A stretch of DNA of 64,000 bases from Coccinella septempunctata (lineage: Eukaryota; Arthropoda; Insecta; Coleoptera; Coccinellidae): positions 19,214,740 to 19,278,739 of the forward strand of contig NC_058198.1 in assembly GCF_907165205.1 (NCBI RefSeq), written 5' to 3'. Position 1 is the first letter of the stretch; every line of letters begins with the position of its first letter. A program made the position numbers and the translations under genes. Below are positions 49,487-59,664 of the stretch, piece by piece. The notes below the pieces were generated by a model. That model ran no database searches, was not told where the DNA came from, and saw only the letters and a list, made by a program, of their open reading frames with translations.

Positions 49487-51165
49487 TCAAGGCGGATTAA
49501 CATTCAATTTGTACCTGTGTAAGATATTTGCATGAATGGAGCTCAGATTTTGTGTGTCCGTTCTGTTGTTGACAGTATCATTTAATTTGATTTGAATCAT
49601 TTCGCTGATGTTACGCTTCAACCAATTTTCTTCTCTGTCTAAAATTTTAACATTATCAAAATTGAAGCAGTGGTTGGTCTCAAAATGATAGGATGCCAAA
49701 GCAGTTTGTTCTCTTCTTTGTCTATTCTTTTCACCACAATCATAACAGTGTTGTCTAATTCTGTTCCTTAATAACTGTTTAGTTTGTGCAATGTAGGATT
49801 TAGAGCAGGAATTGCATGAAATCTTGTACACAACGTTGGAATTTTCAAGTGCCGGTGTTCTGTCCTTCAATTGAGAAAACAACAAAGATGTAGTCATGGT
49901 ATTATATGAAGCGAATTTCGCGGAATCGGAATATGACTGGACAATTGTTTCTATCTTCAGTGAGACCACTGGAATATACGGAAATCTGAAAAACGAGTAC
50001 TGAACAGGGGTTCTCGAACGTGAATCAGGCTGATATTCATTGATGATTTTAATAACTAGGTTGGATGGGTAATTATTCATTCGAAGAACCATCCTAATTT
50101 TAGCCAAATTTTCATCTCTAAACTCAAGATCACTGAGTTTGATCGATCTGAACAACAGATTCTTTATTGATGCAATTTTGTAAGATCTACTGCATTCTGA
50201 ATTATAGTTTAGTATACGATTGGAACTCGTAGGCTTAGAATACCACTGTGTCTTCATAGATCCGTTGTCCTGCCTGATCACTCTAACATCTAAAAAGTTT
50301 AAAACACCATTATTTTCTTGTTCTATGGTGAACTGCAGGCGCGGGTGAAAACCATTGAACACCGATAAAAGTTCATCAGATTTATCCCTAGGGATCGCCA
50401 GAAATGAGTCATCCACGTAAATTTTGATGAAGGGAACTACAAAACTCAAACGCCTTAAACACTCCCTCACAGCCTCCTCCATGACAAGTGCAGCCAAAGC
50501 TGGACTAGCGGGATTACCCATCGCACTTCCATCCAACTGTAAATAGTATCTTCCCTGAAAAACAAAATGAATCGAGTCGTAAATGAAATTTATGATCTCC
50601 AGAAAAAACTTTTTCGCGATATCACAGTATGCAGAAATGTACGGCCAATTCCTTGCTATTATCTTTGTTGAGAGGTCTCTCGGGATTTTAGTGAAGAGAG
50701 AGACGACATCTAGTGACACCAGTATATAATCTTCAGGAATTTTCGCAGTCTTAATGAAGTTGACAAATTCATATGAGTTCTTCACACTATAATGTGATGT
50801 TGAAGTTAAGCCCGACAATATGCCATGAATGAACTTAGATAAGTTATATGTTGGTGAGTTGTTACAACTGACTATAGGTCTCAGACTCAAGCCCGGTTTA
50901 TGAGTCTTACGCAATCCATACAGTTTGGGTGGAACAGAGTTGTGTCTCTTCATTTGTAGAGCCTGTCTGTCACTAATTGCACCAATTGATTTTAAATGAT
51001 CAATGATTTCATTAGCCTTAGTTTCAAATCTCCTGGTAGGGTCATAGTCTATGGCTTTGTAAGTTCGCTGGTCGGAAAGCATTTCAGTTTTCAGTTAAAT
51101 GCGCAATATACTCATGCTTATCCATTACCACAGTCGATTTTCCCTTATCAGATACCGAGAATAGT
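49487..51165 (-). pseudogene. Penelope-like element 1: RT and GIY-YIG endonuclease
   Basis: The 531-codon ORF (51082-49487) has the Penelope RT motifs: PPKLYGLRKTHKPG (about 51-64), LRPIVSCNNSPTYNLSKF, LVSLDVVSLFTKIP, DGSAMGNPASPALA, YVDD (222-225), and LNFLDVRV. The C-terminal third is the GIY-YIG endonuclease (VVYKISCNSCSKSYIAQT...RNRIRQH, with DREENWLKRNISEM further on). Upstream, GKSTVVMDKHEYI in another frame (about 51160-51095) shows a frameshift, and then the element is truncated at the 5' side. The Tyr-Ile-Gly motif reads YIA here, a possible loss. Confidence 0.88.
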
Positions 51166-51570
51166 AACTATTTAAGTACCTACCTAGTTTAATGAAGTAA
51201 TTGCTGACAGCAATAGGCCGATAGCCACTATGTTCATTTTAATTATTTTTATTTTCAAGTTATAATCCATTCAGCTCGAATTAATTTGATGCTATTGTGG
51301 ATTCATTTCCCAATTTTCAATATTTGAATTTTTGCTCAGAAAAATAGAAATTTTTGTAGAAGGAGAAGAAACAGAAAAAAAAAATATTTTTTATTGATTT
51401 TTCAATGTATTTTTCATTTCTGAATGGATTTAATTAATTCAACAATCGAATCGTCTACAGTTATTGAAACTGGATCTTGAACGAATTCTTGAATTCCCTA
51501 TCTTTCCGACTGTATTTTTCAAATCTATATATATATATATAGAAGTAGTAATTTATGGTCGTTTTTAAAT
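51166..51570. other. AT-rich spacer with a short TA tract
   Basis: No coding sequence is seen. TATATATATATATA lies at about 51527-51541, just before the inverted-arm Penelope structure. Confidence 0.5.
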
Positions 51571-52649
51571 TTAGTGAGGGGGGGAATAAGGGATCTCGAC
51601 CAATATGAAAGTTGTTTATTTAATTCTCTTTATTCATTCGCCAAGCTTTCGGTATCTAATTTGCACCTTCCGCAGGGTTCCTACAAGAAATATACTCTCA
51701 AATAGACTTCTATATAATATAACATGGTCACAATTATTTTTGACTCTGATTTTACTCACTGAATTTTGAGGAAGTTCATTCATGTATTGTAAAATCCTGT
51801 TTGTATGTTTGCTTTTCTCTACTAAGTACAATTTGTTTGAAAGTAATCATTAAACAATATACAATTTTAAACTCAAAGTACACACTCAACATTCTTTGGG
51901 AAAACGGAAAATCATGTCTAAAAGTAAACGACAGACGACAAATGTCAATACGTCAGGGGTGTCCAGAAAGTTCTGTTCTTCTTCTTTCTTCTACTGGGCT
52001 ATTGTACAATGGTTCCTTCTTCAGAGACAAAAGATATGTATAGATATTACTGAGATTTGAAGTATCAGTTTTCTTATTGATTGGATTGGGTTGGTCTCTT
52101 CAAGCACTGTTCTCTTTTTATAATTTCTCTCGCTATCTAAAATTTCCACATCTTCTAGATTTATCTTGTGATCTTTCTCATTTGCATGTATCGACAACGC
52201 ACATCTCCGGTTGTTTAGTCTAATATCACTTCTGTGTAGTGTAATTCTATTTTTTATCAATTGGGATGTTTGTCCTACATATGTATTGTCACAGTCTATG
52301 CATTTAATCTGGTATATCACATTTGTTCCGTTTTCCCAAAGAATGTTGAGTGTGTACTTTGAGTTTAAAATTGTATATTGTTTAATGATTACTTTCAAAC
52401 AAATTGTACTTAGTAGAGAAAAGAGAACATACAAACAGGATTTTACAATACATGAATGAACTTTCTCAAAATTCAGTGAGTAAAATCAGAGTCAAAAATA
52501 TTTGTGACCATGTTATATTATATAGAAGTCTATTTGAGAGTATATTTCTTGTAGGAACCCTGAGGAAGGTGCAAATTAGATACCGAAAGTTGGCGAATGA
52601 ATAAAGAGAATTAAATAAACAACTTTCATATTGGTCGAGATCCCCCCCC

Positions 52650-52654
<5 letters not shown>
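51571..52654. mobile_element. Penelope-like element 2: GIY-YIG fragment between inverted arms
   Basis: The arm 51571-51908 is nearly a perfect reverse complement of 52328-52654; both contain the same 65-codon readthrough in opposite directions. Between and into the right arm lies a GIY-YIG endonuclease fragment on the minus strand. Penelope-like elements are known for terminal repeats (pLTRs) that may be direct or inverted, and this fits such a truncated copy. (TA)n tracts lie outside both arms. Confidence 0.75.
52021..52330 (-). pseudogene. Penelope-like GIY-YIG endonuclease fragment
   Basis: The conserved part reads NVIYQIKCIDCDNTYVGQT, then an NRITLHRSDIR stretch, LSIHANEKDHKINLEDVEIL and DSERNYKKRTVLEE, the usual order in the Penelope endonuclease (YxI...YVGQT, catalytic Arg, His, Glu). 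The ORF runs 52434-52021, but residues upstream of 52330 come from the right inverted arm. The RT is absent. Confidence 0.8.

Positions 52655-52680
<26 letters not shown>
52654..52680. repeat. (TA)n microsatellite
   Basis: TA dinucleotide run between Penelope-like element 2 and the fold-back element at 52681. Confidence 0.9.
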
Positions 52681-52684
<4 letters not shown>

Positions 52685-54441
52685 CTGATTCAAAAAAATC
52701 GACTTTCTTTTTTTTCGGGAAACACACCCCTTATTTTCTTCAGGGCACTGAAAAAATGACGTCTGTGAAAATATTAGTCAAAAATCTTATTATTTAGAGG
52801 TCGCTCATCGAGGATTTCTATTTTCCCTACTAATAGCAGGGGAAAAAAATTTATTTCTAGTTAAAAAATTCCAGTTCGCAAACCAATAGACGGATTCCAT
52901 TGAGCGATATATTTTTATGTAGGGAGTTAGGTGCTCTACAAAAACTGTCTCATATAATTTTTCCATAAAACGGCTTTTCGAAAAGTTATTAGAGCTTGAA
53001 ATTAAATTATTGTCGAAGTAGCTCTTTTTACTCGGATATCGGGGAGAAATTATTGGAATTTACTTTGAAAATCAGGAAATCGTTCTCGAAAGTTACAATT
53101 GATATGATTTTATTTAGATTTAAATCATTTATGACATCCCCAAATTGTCAACCTCAACAATTGTTAGGGAGTTAGTGTTTCATACTCTTCAGAATCAAAT
53201 TATTTAGCATCTCTTTTTTCTCATTCACTTGGGTCAGAAAGAATGATTGGTTTTATGCCCTCTTTCAGATTAGTGTTTGATCCTGAACTCGGTACTTGTC
53301 TTCAGTTTCATCCATAATACAATTTTGTGTATTCATTATTTTTGCAAACCCAAAATGGCCGCATTCACAAAATTCTCGCTATATGATTTCATTGGAGAAG
53401 ACATTATGTAGTGAAAGTAACATATAGATGATATAATCTTTCTATTGTTAATTATTGGTTTAATTGAAGAATGCAATAACTACTAAAAGAAGAATGAAGA
53501 ATAAACAGTTACAGTTTCTTTTACAATTGATAAACGAACATCGTCATCGTTTTCCGGATTGCAACAAAAAAAATTGAAATTATCTATTTAGAACATATTA
53601 TGTATTATAGATGTTGAATATACCAACACCAATATTATTTTTCACAACCGAATAAATGCTTCCTATATGCGACTTATTTCTAATATCATTAAACCTACCA
53701 ATCCCACAAATATCGAGACATTTGTTGAAAAATTGATAGTTCACTACCTATTTTGTGACAGCGGCTATTTTGGATTTATAAAAATAATGAATACACAAAA
53801 TTGTATTATGACTGAAACTGAAGACAAGTACTGGGTTTAAGAACAAACACTAATCTGAAAGAGGGCACAAAACCAATCATTCTTTCTGACCCAAGTGAAT
53901 GAGAAATGATAGATGCTGAATAATTTGATTCTGAAGAGTATAAATTTCTAACTCTCTAACAATTGTTGAGGTTGACTATTTTAGGATGTCATAAATTATT
54001 TGAATCTACATAGAATCATATCAATTGTATCTTTCCAGAACTATATTCTGATTTTCAAAGTAAATTCCAATAATTTCTCCCCAATATCCGAGTAAAAACA
54101 GCTACTTCGACAAAAATTTCATTTCAAGCTCTAATAACTTTTCGAAAAGCCGTTTTATGGAAAAATTATATGAGACAGTTTTTGTAGAGCACCTAACTCC
54201 CTACATAAAAATATATCGCTCAATGAAATCCGTCCATTGGTTTGCGAACTGGAATTTTTTAACTAGAAATGCATTTTTTTTCCCTGCTATTAGTAGGGAA
54301 AATAGAAATCCTCGATGAGCGACCTCTAAATAATAAGATTTTTGACTTATATTTTCACAGACGTCATCTTTTAGTGCCCTGAAGGTAATAAGGGGTGTGT
54401 TTCTCGAAAAAAAAGAAAGTAGATTTTTTTGAATCAGTCTA
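52681..54441. mobile_element. Fold-back (long-TIR) non-autonomous DNA element 2
   Basis: The ends are TAGACTGATTCAAAAAAATC and its complement. The arms, about 690 bp each (roughly 52681-53370 and 53755-54441), are imperfect inverted repeats, for example ACTCCCTACATAAAAATATA at 54198 and its complement near 52912. The loop is about 385 bp. It sits inside a TA tract, so the target is TA/AT. No ORF of its own is seen. It is unrelated in sequence to the fold-back at 4381-6070. Confidence 0.88.
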
Positions 54442-54466
54442 ATATATATATATATATATATATATA
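54442..54466. repeat. (TA)n microsatellite
   Basis: TA run separating the fold-back from the hammerhead repeat. With 52654-52680 it would form one tract if the fold-back were removed. Confidence 0.9.
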
Positions 54467-54576
54467 ATGAGGATAAATTCAGATGCATACCAACCGACGA
54501 TATGAATATCGACAAGTGTTATGATCTGAATTGAGCTAGCCAACTTGTCATCGTCAAGGCCCCCAAATGGAGTACG

Positions 54577-54661
54577 CTCCACCGAAGAAAAGCAGATGCT
54601 GACCATGGTTTCGGCCTCATTTGGCCTCATCAGAGCAACATAGCATTTTTCTACGGTGGAG
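54577..54661 (-). ncRNA. Hammerhead ribozyme 1 (type I, short stem III)
   Basis: On the minus strand: CUGAUGA core (complement at 54626-54633), stem II GGCC-AAAUGA-GGCC, GAAA (54609-54612), stem III ACC-AU-GGU, then the cleavage-site C (between 54601 and 54600). Extended stem I is closed by CUCCACCG with CGGUGGAG, GAAAA with UUUUC, GC with GC and UGCU with AGCA. All core bases are present. The 3-bp stem III is the palindrome ACCAUGGU, which in such ribozymes favours cleavage as a dimer. Confidence 0.9.
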
Positions 54662-55073
54662 AACGTTTGGAATTGATGGAACTTTATTCAATGTTGTCAT
54701 GTTCTAGTGGGTATTATTTATTTACCCACAGCGCCATCCAACATGAAACGGTATCCGATTCAATCCCCCCCAGATAGAAACCAAGACGAAGACAATAGCA
54801 TATGTCCCATATTTTCCCTAATTCAGTACGCCGGTTCGCTTTGCGAACGTCGGACGTATGATGGGAAGTCTGAGACGCGCTCGGTTCGCGACAGAGTACG
54901 ATGCCGGCGGTACAATAATGAAGAATGTGATCACGCCTAAACAGGGAGGCAATGAATAAAATAATGAGGATAAATTCAGATGCATACCACCCGACGATAT
55001 GAATATCGACAAGTGTTATGATCTGAATTGAGCTAGCCAATTTGTCATCGTCAAGGCCCCCAAATGGAGTACG

Positions 55074-55158
55074 CTCTACCGAAGAAAAGCAGATGCTGAC
55101 CATGGTTTCGGCCTCATTTGGCCTCATCAGAGCAACATAGCATTTTTCTACGGTGGAG
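55074..55158 (-). ncRNA. Hammerhead ribozyme 2
   Basis: Same core and stems II and III as ribozyme 1, 497 bp away. The outer stem I has one mismatch (CGGUAGAG against CUCCACCG). With ribozyme 1 it could release a 497-nt unit RNA. Confidence 0.88.
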
Positions 55159-55371
55159 AAAGTTTGGAATTGATGGAACTTTATTCAATGTTGTCATGTT
55201 CTAGTGGGTATTATTTATTTACCCACAGCGCCATCCAACATGAAACGGTATCCGATTCAATCCCCCCCAGATAGAAACCAAGACGAAGACAATAGCATAT
55301 GTCCCATATTTTCCCTAATTCAGTACGCCGGTTCGCTTTGCGAACGTCGGACGTATGATGGGAAGTCTCTC

Positions 55372-55590
55372 TTATCCTCATTATTTTATTCATTGCCTCC
55401 CTGTTTAGGCGTGATCACATTCTTCATTATTGTACCGCCGGCATCGTACTCTGTCGCGAACCGAGCGCGTCTCAGACTTCCCATCATACGTCCGACGTTC
55501 GCAAAGCGAACCGGCGTACTGAATTAGGGAAAATATGGGACATATGCTATTGTCTTCGTCTTGGTTTCTATCTGGGGGGGATTGAATCGG
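55372..55590 (+). repeat. Inverted partial copy of the 497-bp hammerhead repeat
   Basis: This segment is the reverse complement of about 54754-54974, spanning the junction between two tandem units. It lacks the ribozyme. Because it includes the unit-unit junction, it came from a molecule that already had tandem units. Confidence 0.85.
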
Positions 55591-58163
55591 AAGAATCACC
55601 GATTCTTCGGGTAATATGAAACACCTGCCGGACGTATCGTCAAGGCACGCGTCCTTCCGCTACGGACCTTGCAAGAATTTTCTGACTATTCGGGCAGTCT
55701 GAAGAAGGACCTGCTTCTGGGCATGCGATATTATCTTATTGTCCAATCCTAGTCGCTCGGTATTCTCGATGAGATGTCTCTCCACCAGTCCATTTACAGA
55801 TATAATCAATGGGAGTATACTGACAGCCTTCAACTTGTGGAGCTCCTTCAGCTGGAATGCCAGGTCTCCATATTTGCTGAGTTTCTCGGTATATGCTCTA
55901 GTGACGTTCTCGTCTGCCGGTATAGTAACATCCAACAGTATGCAAGTTCCCCCACTCTTATCAAACAGCGCCATATCCGGACGATTATGAGTCACCCCCA
56001 GGTCAGTTATCATGACAGCATCCCAGTATAACTTGTATCGGTGGTCTTCCAACAGAGTCTGAGGCTGGTATAGGTAATGCTCAACCTCATTTTGAAGCAA
56101 CCCCAATCTTAATGCCATCTGTTGGTGATACAATCTAGCCATCGAGTTGTGTCTCTCGAGGTAATCTCGAGGTGCCATAATTGAGCATGAAGATGTTATA
56201 TGCTGTATCGTTTCTGGAGCTTGAGAACATTTTCTACATTGGTCGGTTGGCATATCTTTCTTAGCAATATGCTTTAGGTACATTCTCGTCGGCATGACCT
56301 GGTCCTGGATTGCAATTAGTCTACCCTCTGTTTCCGGGTAGAGATATCCTACACGTAAGTAGTTCAGTGATTGCTGTTTATTAATTGCATTACTTTCCAG
56401 ATGACTGGGGTACCTGCCATGTAGAGCCTTCGATCTCCATTCTTCTCTCAGCTCTTCAGTTGTTTATATGGTTGTCCTGTATTCCCGATGAGCCAGGTCA
56501 AGTGCGGAAACCTTGTCATCAGCCTCGCATATTGCCCGGGCGAGTGGTGAGTTGCATCTATAGAAATACGACCTGAGGTTCTCAATGCTCTTGTTATGCG
56601 TGTCCTCGATGTTGAGCAAACCTCTTCCTCCTTGTTGTCGTGGGAGGTAGAGTCGGATCACCGACGAATGTGGGTGGTGCATCCCACATCTAGTGAGAGC
56701 AGATCTTACCGCTCTGTCCAGTTCGCGGAGTTCAGTCACCGATCAGGTTAGCACCCCGAAAGAATATGCTATACATGGCATTGCTCATATGTTTATTGCA
56801 GTGAAGAGGGATTTAGAGTTGAGCTTCGATCTCGTTAGAAGATTCAATCTTGTGAGCAATTTTTGTTTAAAGGATTGCTTCATCTCAGAAGTTTCTATTT
56901 CTAGTGCCTGCCTGATTCCTAAATATTTGTATGTTTCGGCATTCTTCAAATTCGGTATGGTGAGATTGGACATGAGGGTAGTTTGATGTTCTATGTTCTG
57001 TATTTTTCCCCTTCTCACCTCCAGAACTGCGCACTTATCAGTTCCCAATCGCATGCCTATTGAATCACTGAATGCGGCAACTATCTCTAACATTCCTCTT
57101 AGCTCACCCTGGTTTGCAGCATATAATTTCAGGTCGTCCATATAAAGATGGTGAGTGATATTTATTTTTCTATTTTTGTCCACGACGTACCCATATTTGG
57201 TGTTATTCAATAACATGCTTAGCGGATTGAGTGCGAGGCAGAACCACACAGGGCTGAGGCTGTCACCTTGAAACATTCCGCGCCAAATATTAACTGGCTT
57301 TGACTCTTCTACTCGATCTCCCCTCCTCACAATCAGTTTTGTCTTCCAGGTCTTCATAAGACTTTTAAGAATATTGATGATATTATCAGCCACTCCATGC
57401 ATCCTCAAAGCTTCCAGGAGCCACGAATGTGGAACCGAATCAAACGCTTTCTGATAGTCCGCCCACGCTATAGATATATTCCTGAGTTTTCTTCGTGCCT
57501 GCCTGGTAATGATATAATCAGAAATGAGGAGCTTCTTACACCCTTTTGTCTGCATGCGGCATCCATTCTGTTCTGGGGCCATCAGTCCATGTCTTCTGAG
57601 GTGTTTATTGATATGCCTAGTTAGGACGGCGGTGAAGAGTTTGTACACAGTTGGGAGGCAGGTGATAGGGCGATAGTTCTTAGGATTGGTGAGGTCACCC
57701 TCCTTGGCTATGAGGTAAGTTATGCCCGTAGTAAAAAACTCCGGGATTACGGAGGGATTGGAGAGGGCGTTCTGGTAGAATTCCATCAGTGGTTGATGAA
57801 CAGGAGTAAAATGTTTCCACCAATAGTTCTGAATTTTATCGCCACCTGGCGATGCCCAGTTGTTTGCTTTTTTTAGAACTTCTACTATATCAGTCAACTC
57901 AATGTCTATGTTCTCCATTGCAGTTCCCTGGATCTTAGAACGCGCTTCATCCATCCAATAAGCCTTTCGGTCGTGTGTTGTTTTCTCCGACCAGATCTTA
58001 GTCCAGTATTGTTGTGCCTTCTTTACCTCTAGTTGTGCTTCCTCTGGTTTTCCTTTATGTTCTAGATTTCTGAAAAACTGCTTCTGATTGGTAAAAAACA
58101 GCTTATTGTCCGTGCATCGCTTTCCCCTCTCATTATAGCGGCGTATACGGCTTCCCAACGCTT
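55591..58163 (-). mobile_element. R4/Dong-like non-LTR element 1, 5'-truncated
   Basis: It encodes RT, a CCHC knuckle and a C-terminal restriction-like endonuclease on the minus strand. Its 5' end at about 58160 abuts a (TA)n tract and its 3' end abuts the hammerhead repeat. The N-terminal DNA-binding region seen in element 2 is missing. Confidence 0.8.
55660..58158 (-). pseudogene. R4/Dong-like ORF 1: RT and restriction-like endonuclease
   Basis: One frame runs the full length with three stops (56785-56787 TGA, 56743-56745 TGA, 56464-56466 TAA) and no frameshift. RT motifs: SPGGDKIQNYWWKHF, NYRPITCLPTVYKL, EQNGCRMQTKGCKKLL, DYQKAFDSVPHSWLL, FQGDSLSPVWFCLALNPLS and YMDD. After the thumb comes CRKC...HITSSC (zinc knuckle), then HNRPDM and LLDVTIP, the PD...D of the endonuclease. 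The C-terminus is QKQVLLQTARIVRKF. Both TGA stops stand where element 2 has Trp. Confidence 0.88.
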
Positions 58164-58188
58164 TTATTTTTAGTATATATATATTTTA

Positions 58189-58221
<33 letters not shown>
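58164..58221. repeat. (TA)n microsatellite with interruptions
   Basis: TA-rich tract (TAGTATATATATATTTTAG and a pure run at 58188-58220) between the two R4/Dong-like elements. A T-rich stretch follows (58260-58322). Confidence 0.9.
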
Positions 58222-58224
<3 letters not shown>

Positions 58225-58384
58225 TAATCTGATTAACGGGATTGTTGGAAATGATATTTATATATATATTTTTTTTTATTTATTTTTTTTTTTATTTTTT
58301 TTTATTTTATTTTTTTTTTAAATTTCACACTTTCGTGGTTGTATCAGATTGTCCGGGCACAAGTGCCAAGGAGTCAGTCTTCCG

Positions 58385-59664
58385 TCAATAAGGATAGACC
58401 ACCTGCCGTACGATGTTCACTGTACCCAAGATAACAGCCTTCTGCATCCAACATATTGTGTTTGGGGGTAGTTGGAGTTCCTGTAGATGTTGTACAGTTT
58501 TCTTATGGATAAGCCCATTGCGGCTGACGACTAGAGGCTTTATTTCCACTCTTTGCAGTTTCCAGATGTTCTTTATTTGCCGCGCCTCATACCTTAAGAT
58601 TTTCTCTTTATATGCTTTCGCCAAATTCTGATCGAGAGGCACTGAAAAGTCAATAATAATGGCATTGTTTTTCCTCCTATTCCATACCAGCATGTCGGGT
58701 CGGTTGTGTTCCACTCCCTGGTCGGTAGTAATCGGTAAGTCCCAGTACACTTTGATGTTGTTGTTTTCCATCAGCCCCTGGGGATTGTAAGCGTGGTGTG
58801 GGGTGAAGTGCTGGATAAGTCCCTCCTTTAAGCAAAGCAGCTGGTGCACAACCTTACCCATATTATTGTGTCGGCTGAGGTATTTTGTTCCGGCTATAGC
58901 TGAGCAGCCCGATGAGAGGTGTTGGACTGATTCCTCTTCTTGATTGCAGAGTCTACATTTAGTGTTTCAACATTCTGTTTAAGTATATGTTTTGTGTATA
59001 CTCTTGTTGGCACTACCTGGTCTTGTATGGCCAAAATGGTTCCTTCTGTCTGGGGGAAAAGGTATCCTTGTTTCAGGTAAGTTGTTGAATTCTGTATATC
59101 GACTTCCGGTTGATGTAGACTCGCATAAAACCGTCCATGTAGCGGTTTCGATTGCCAGATTTGTCTCCACAATTCATATGGGCTTCCTATTTCAGGTTCT
59201 GTGCTCTGGGTTTCTGAAGTTGCCCCAGGAAAACAGAGGTTAGACACCAGGCGCTGCAGAGGTAAGTTTCCGCGAGAGAAGTAATTTTTCAGTTTACGTT
59301 CTTCTCTCAGGTAAGAATGCTCTATGTTGCCCAATCCCCGCCCGCCCTCATTACGTGGTAAGTATATTCTCTCGATTGCAGATCTCGGATGCAACATGCC
59401 ACTTTTTGTGAGCGCAGCCCTTATGCGTCTGTCCAATCTTTCCAGATCAGTTTTGGACCAGGAAAGTGCCCCAGCTGTGTACATAAATGTCGGTAGTGCC
59501 CAGATATTTATGGCCATTATTTTATTTTTGGCTGATAGCTGAGTGCTTAGGATTTTTCGCACCCTCTTCATCATCTCCTCCTCCACTTCGGCTTTGTTTT
59601 CTTGCTGTTCGATTTCGTAGGTTTGTTGGATACCCAGGTACTTGTATCTTTCCTCTGATCCCAA
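58385..59664 (-). pseudogene. R4/Dong-like ORF 2, thumb, zinc knuckle and endonuclease
   Basis: The frame 59664-58894 has RYKYLGIQQTYEI, NIWALPTFMYTAGALSWSK, RIYLPRNEGGRGLGNIEH and the YLFPQTEGTILAIQDQVVP segment. After a frameshift near 58950 the zinc-knuckle and endonuclease frame continues, and 58861-58385 has EHNRPDMLVW, NAIIIDFSVP and a final QKAVILGTVNIVRQ. The catalytic PD...D residues are present. Frameshifts make it inactive as it stands. Confidence 0.85.

Larger units (their letters stand above)
54465..55369 (-). repeat. Tandem 497-bp repeat carrying hammerhead ribozymes (retrozyme/Penelope pLTR-like)
   Basis: Copy 1 runs 54465-54961. Copy 2 starts at 54962 and is cut at 55369 after GGGAAGTCT. 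The copies are nearly identical (for example CCAACCGACG against CCACCCGACG). Each carries one hammerhead ribozyme on the minus strand. Penelope-like elements carry such ribozymes in their terminal repeats, and small non-autonomous retrozymes exist as tandem hammerhead repeats, so this is one or the other. No RT is part of the unit. Confidence 0.85.

Noticed and set aside
54714..55127. 137-codon minus-strand ORF across the hammerhead repeat
   Set aside because: It crosses the junction of two tandem units and reads through the ribozyme itself, so it is a repeat by-product.
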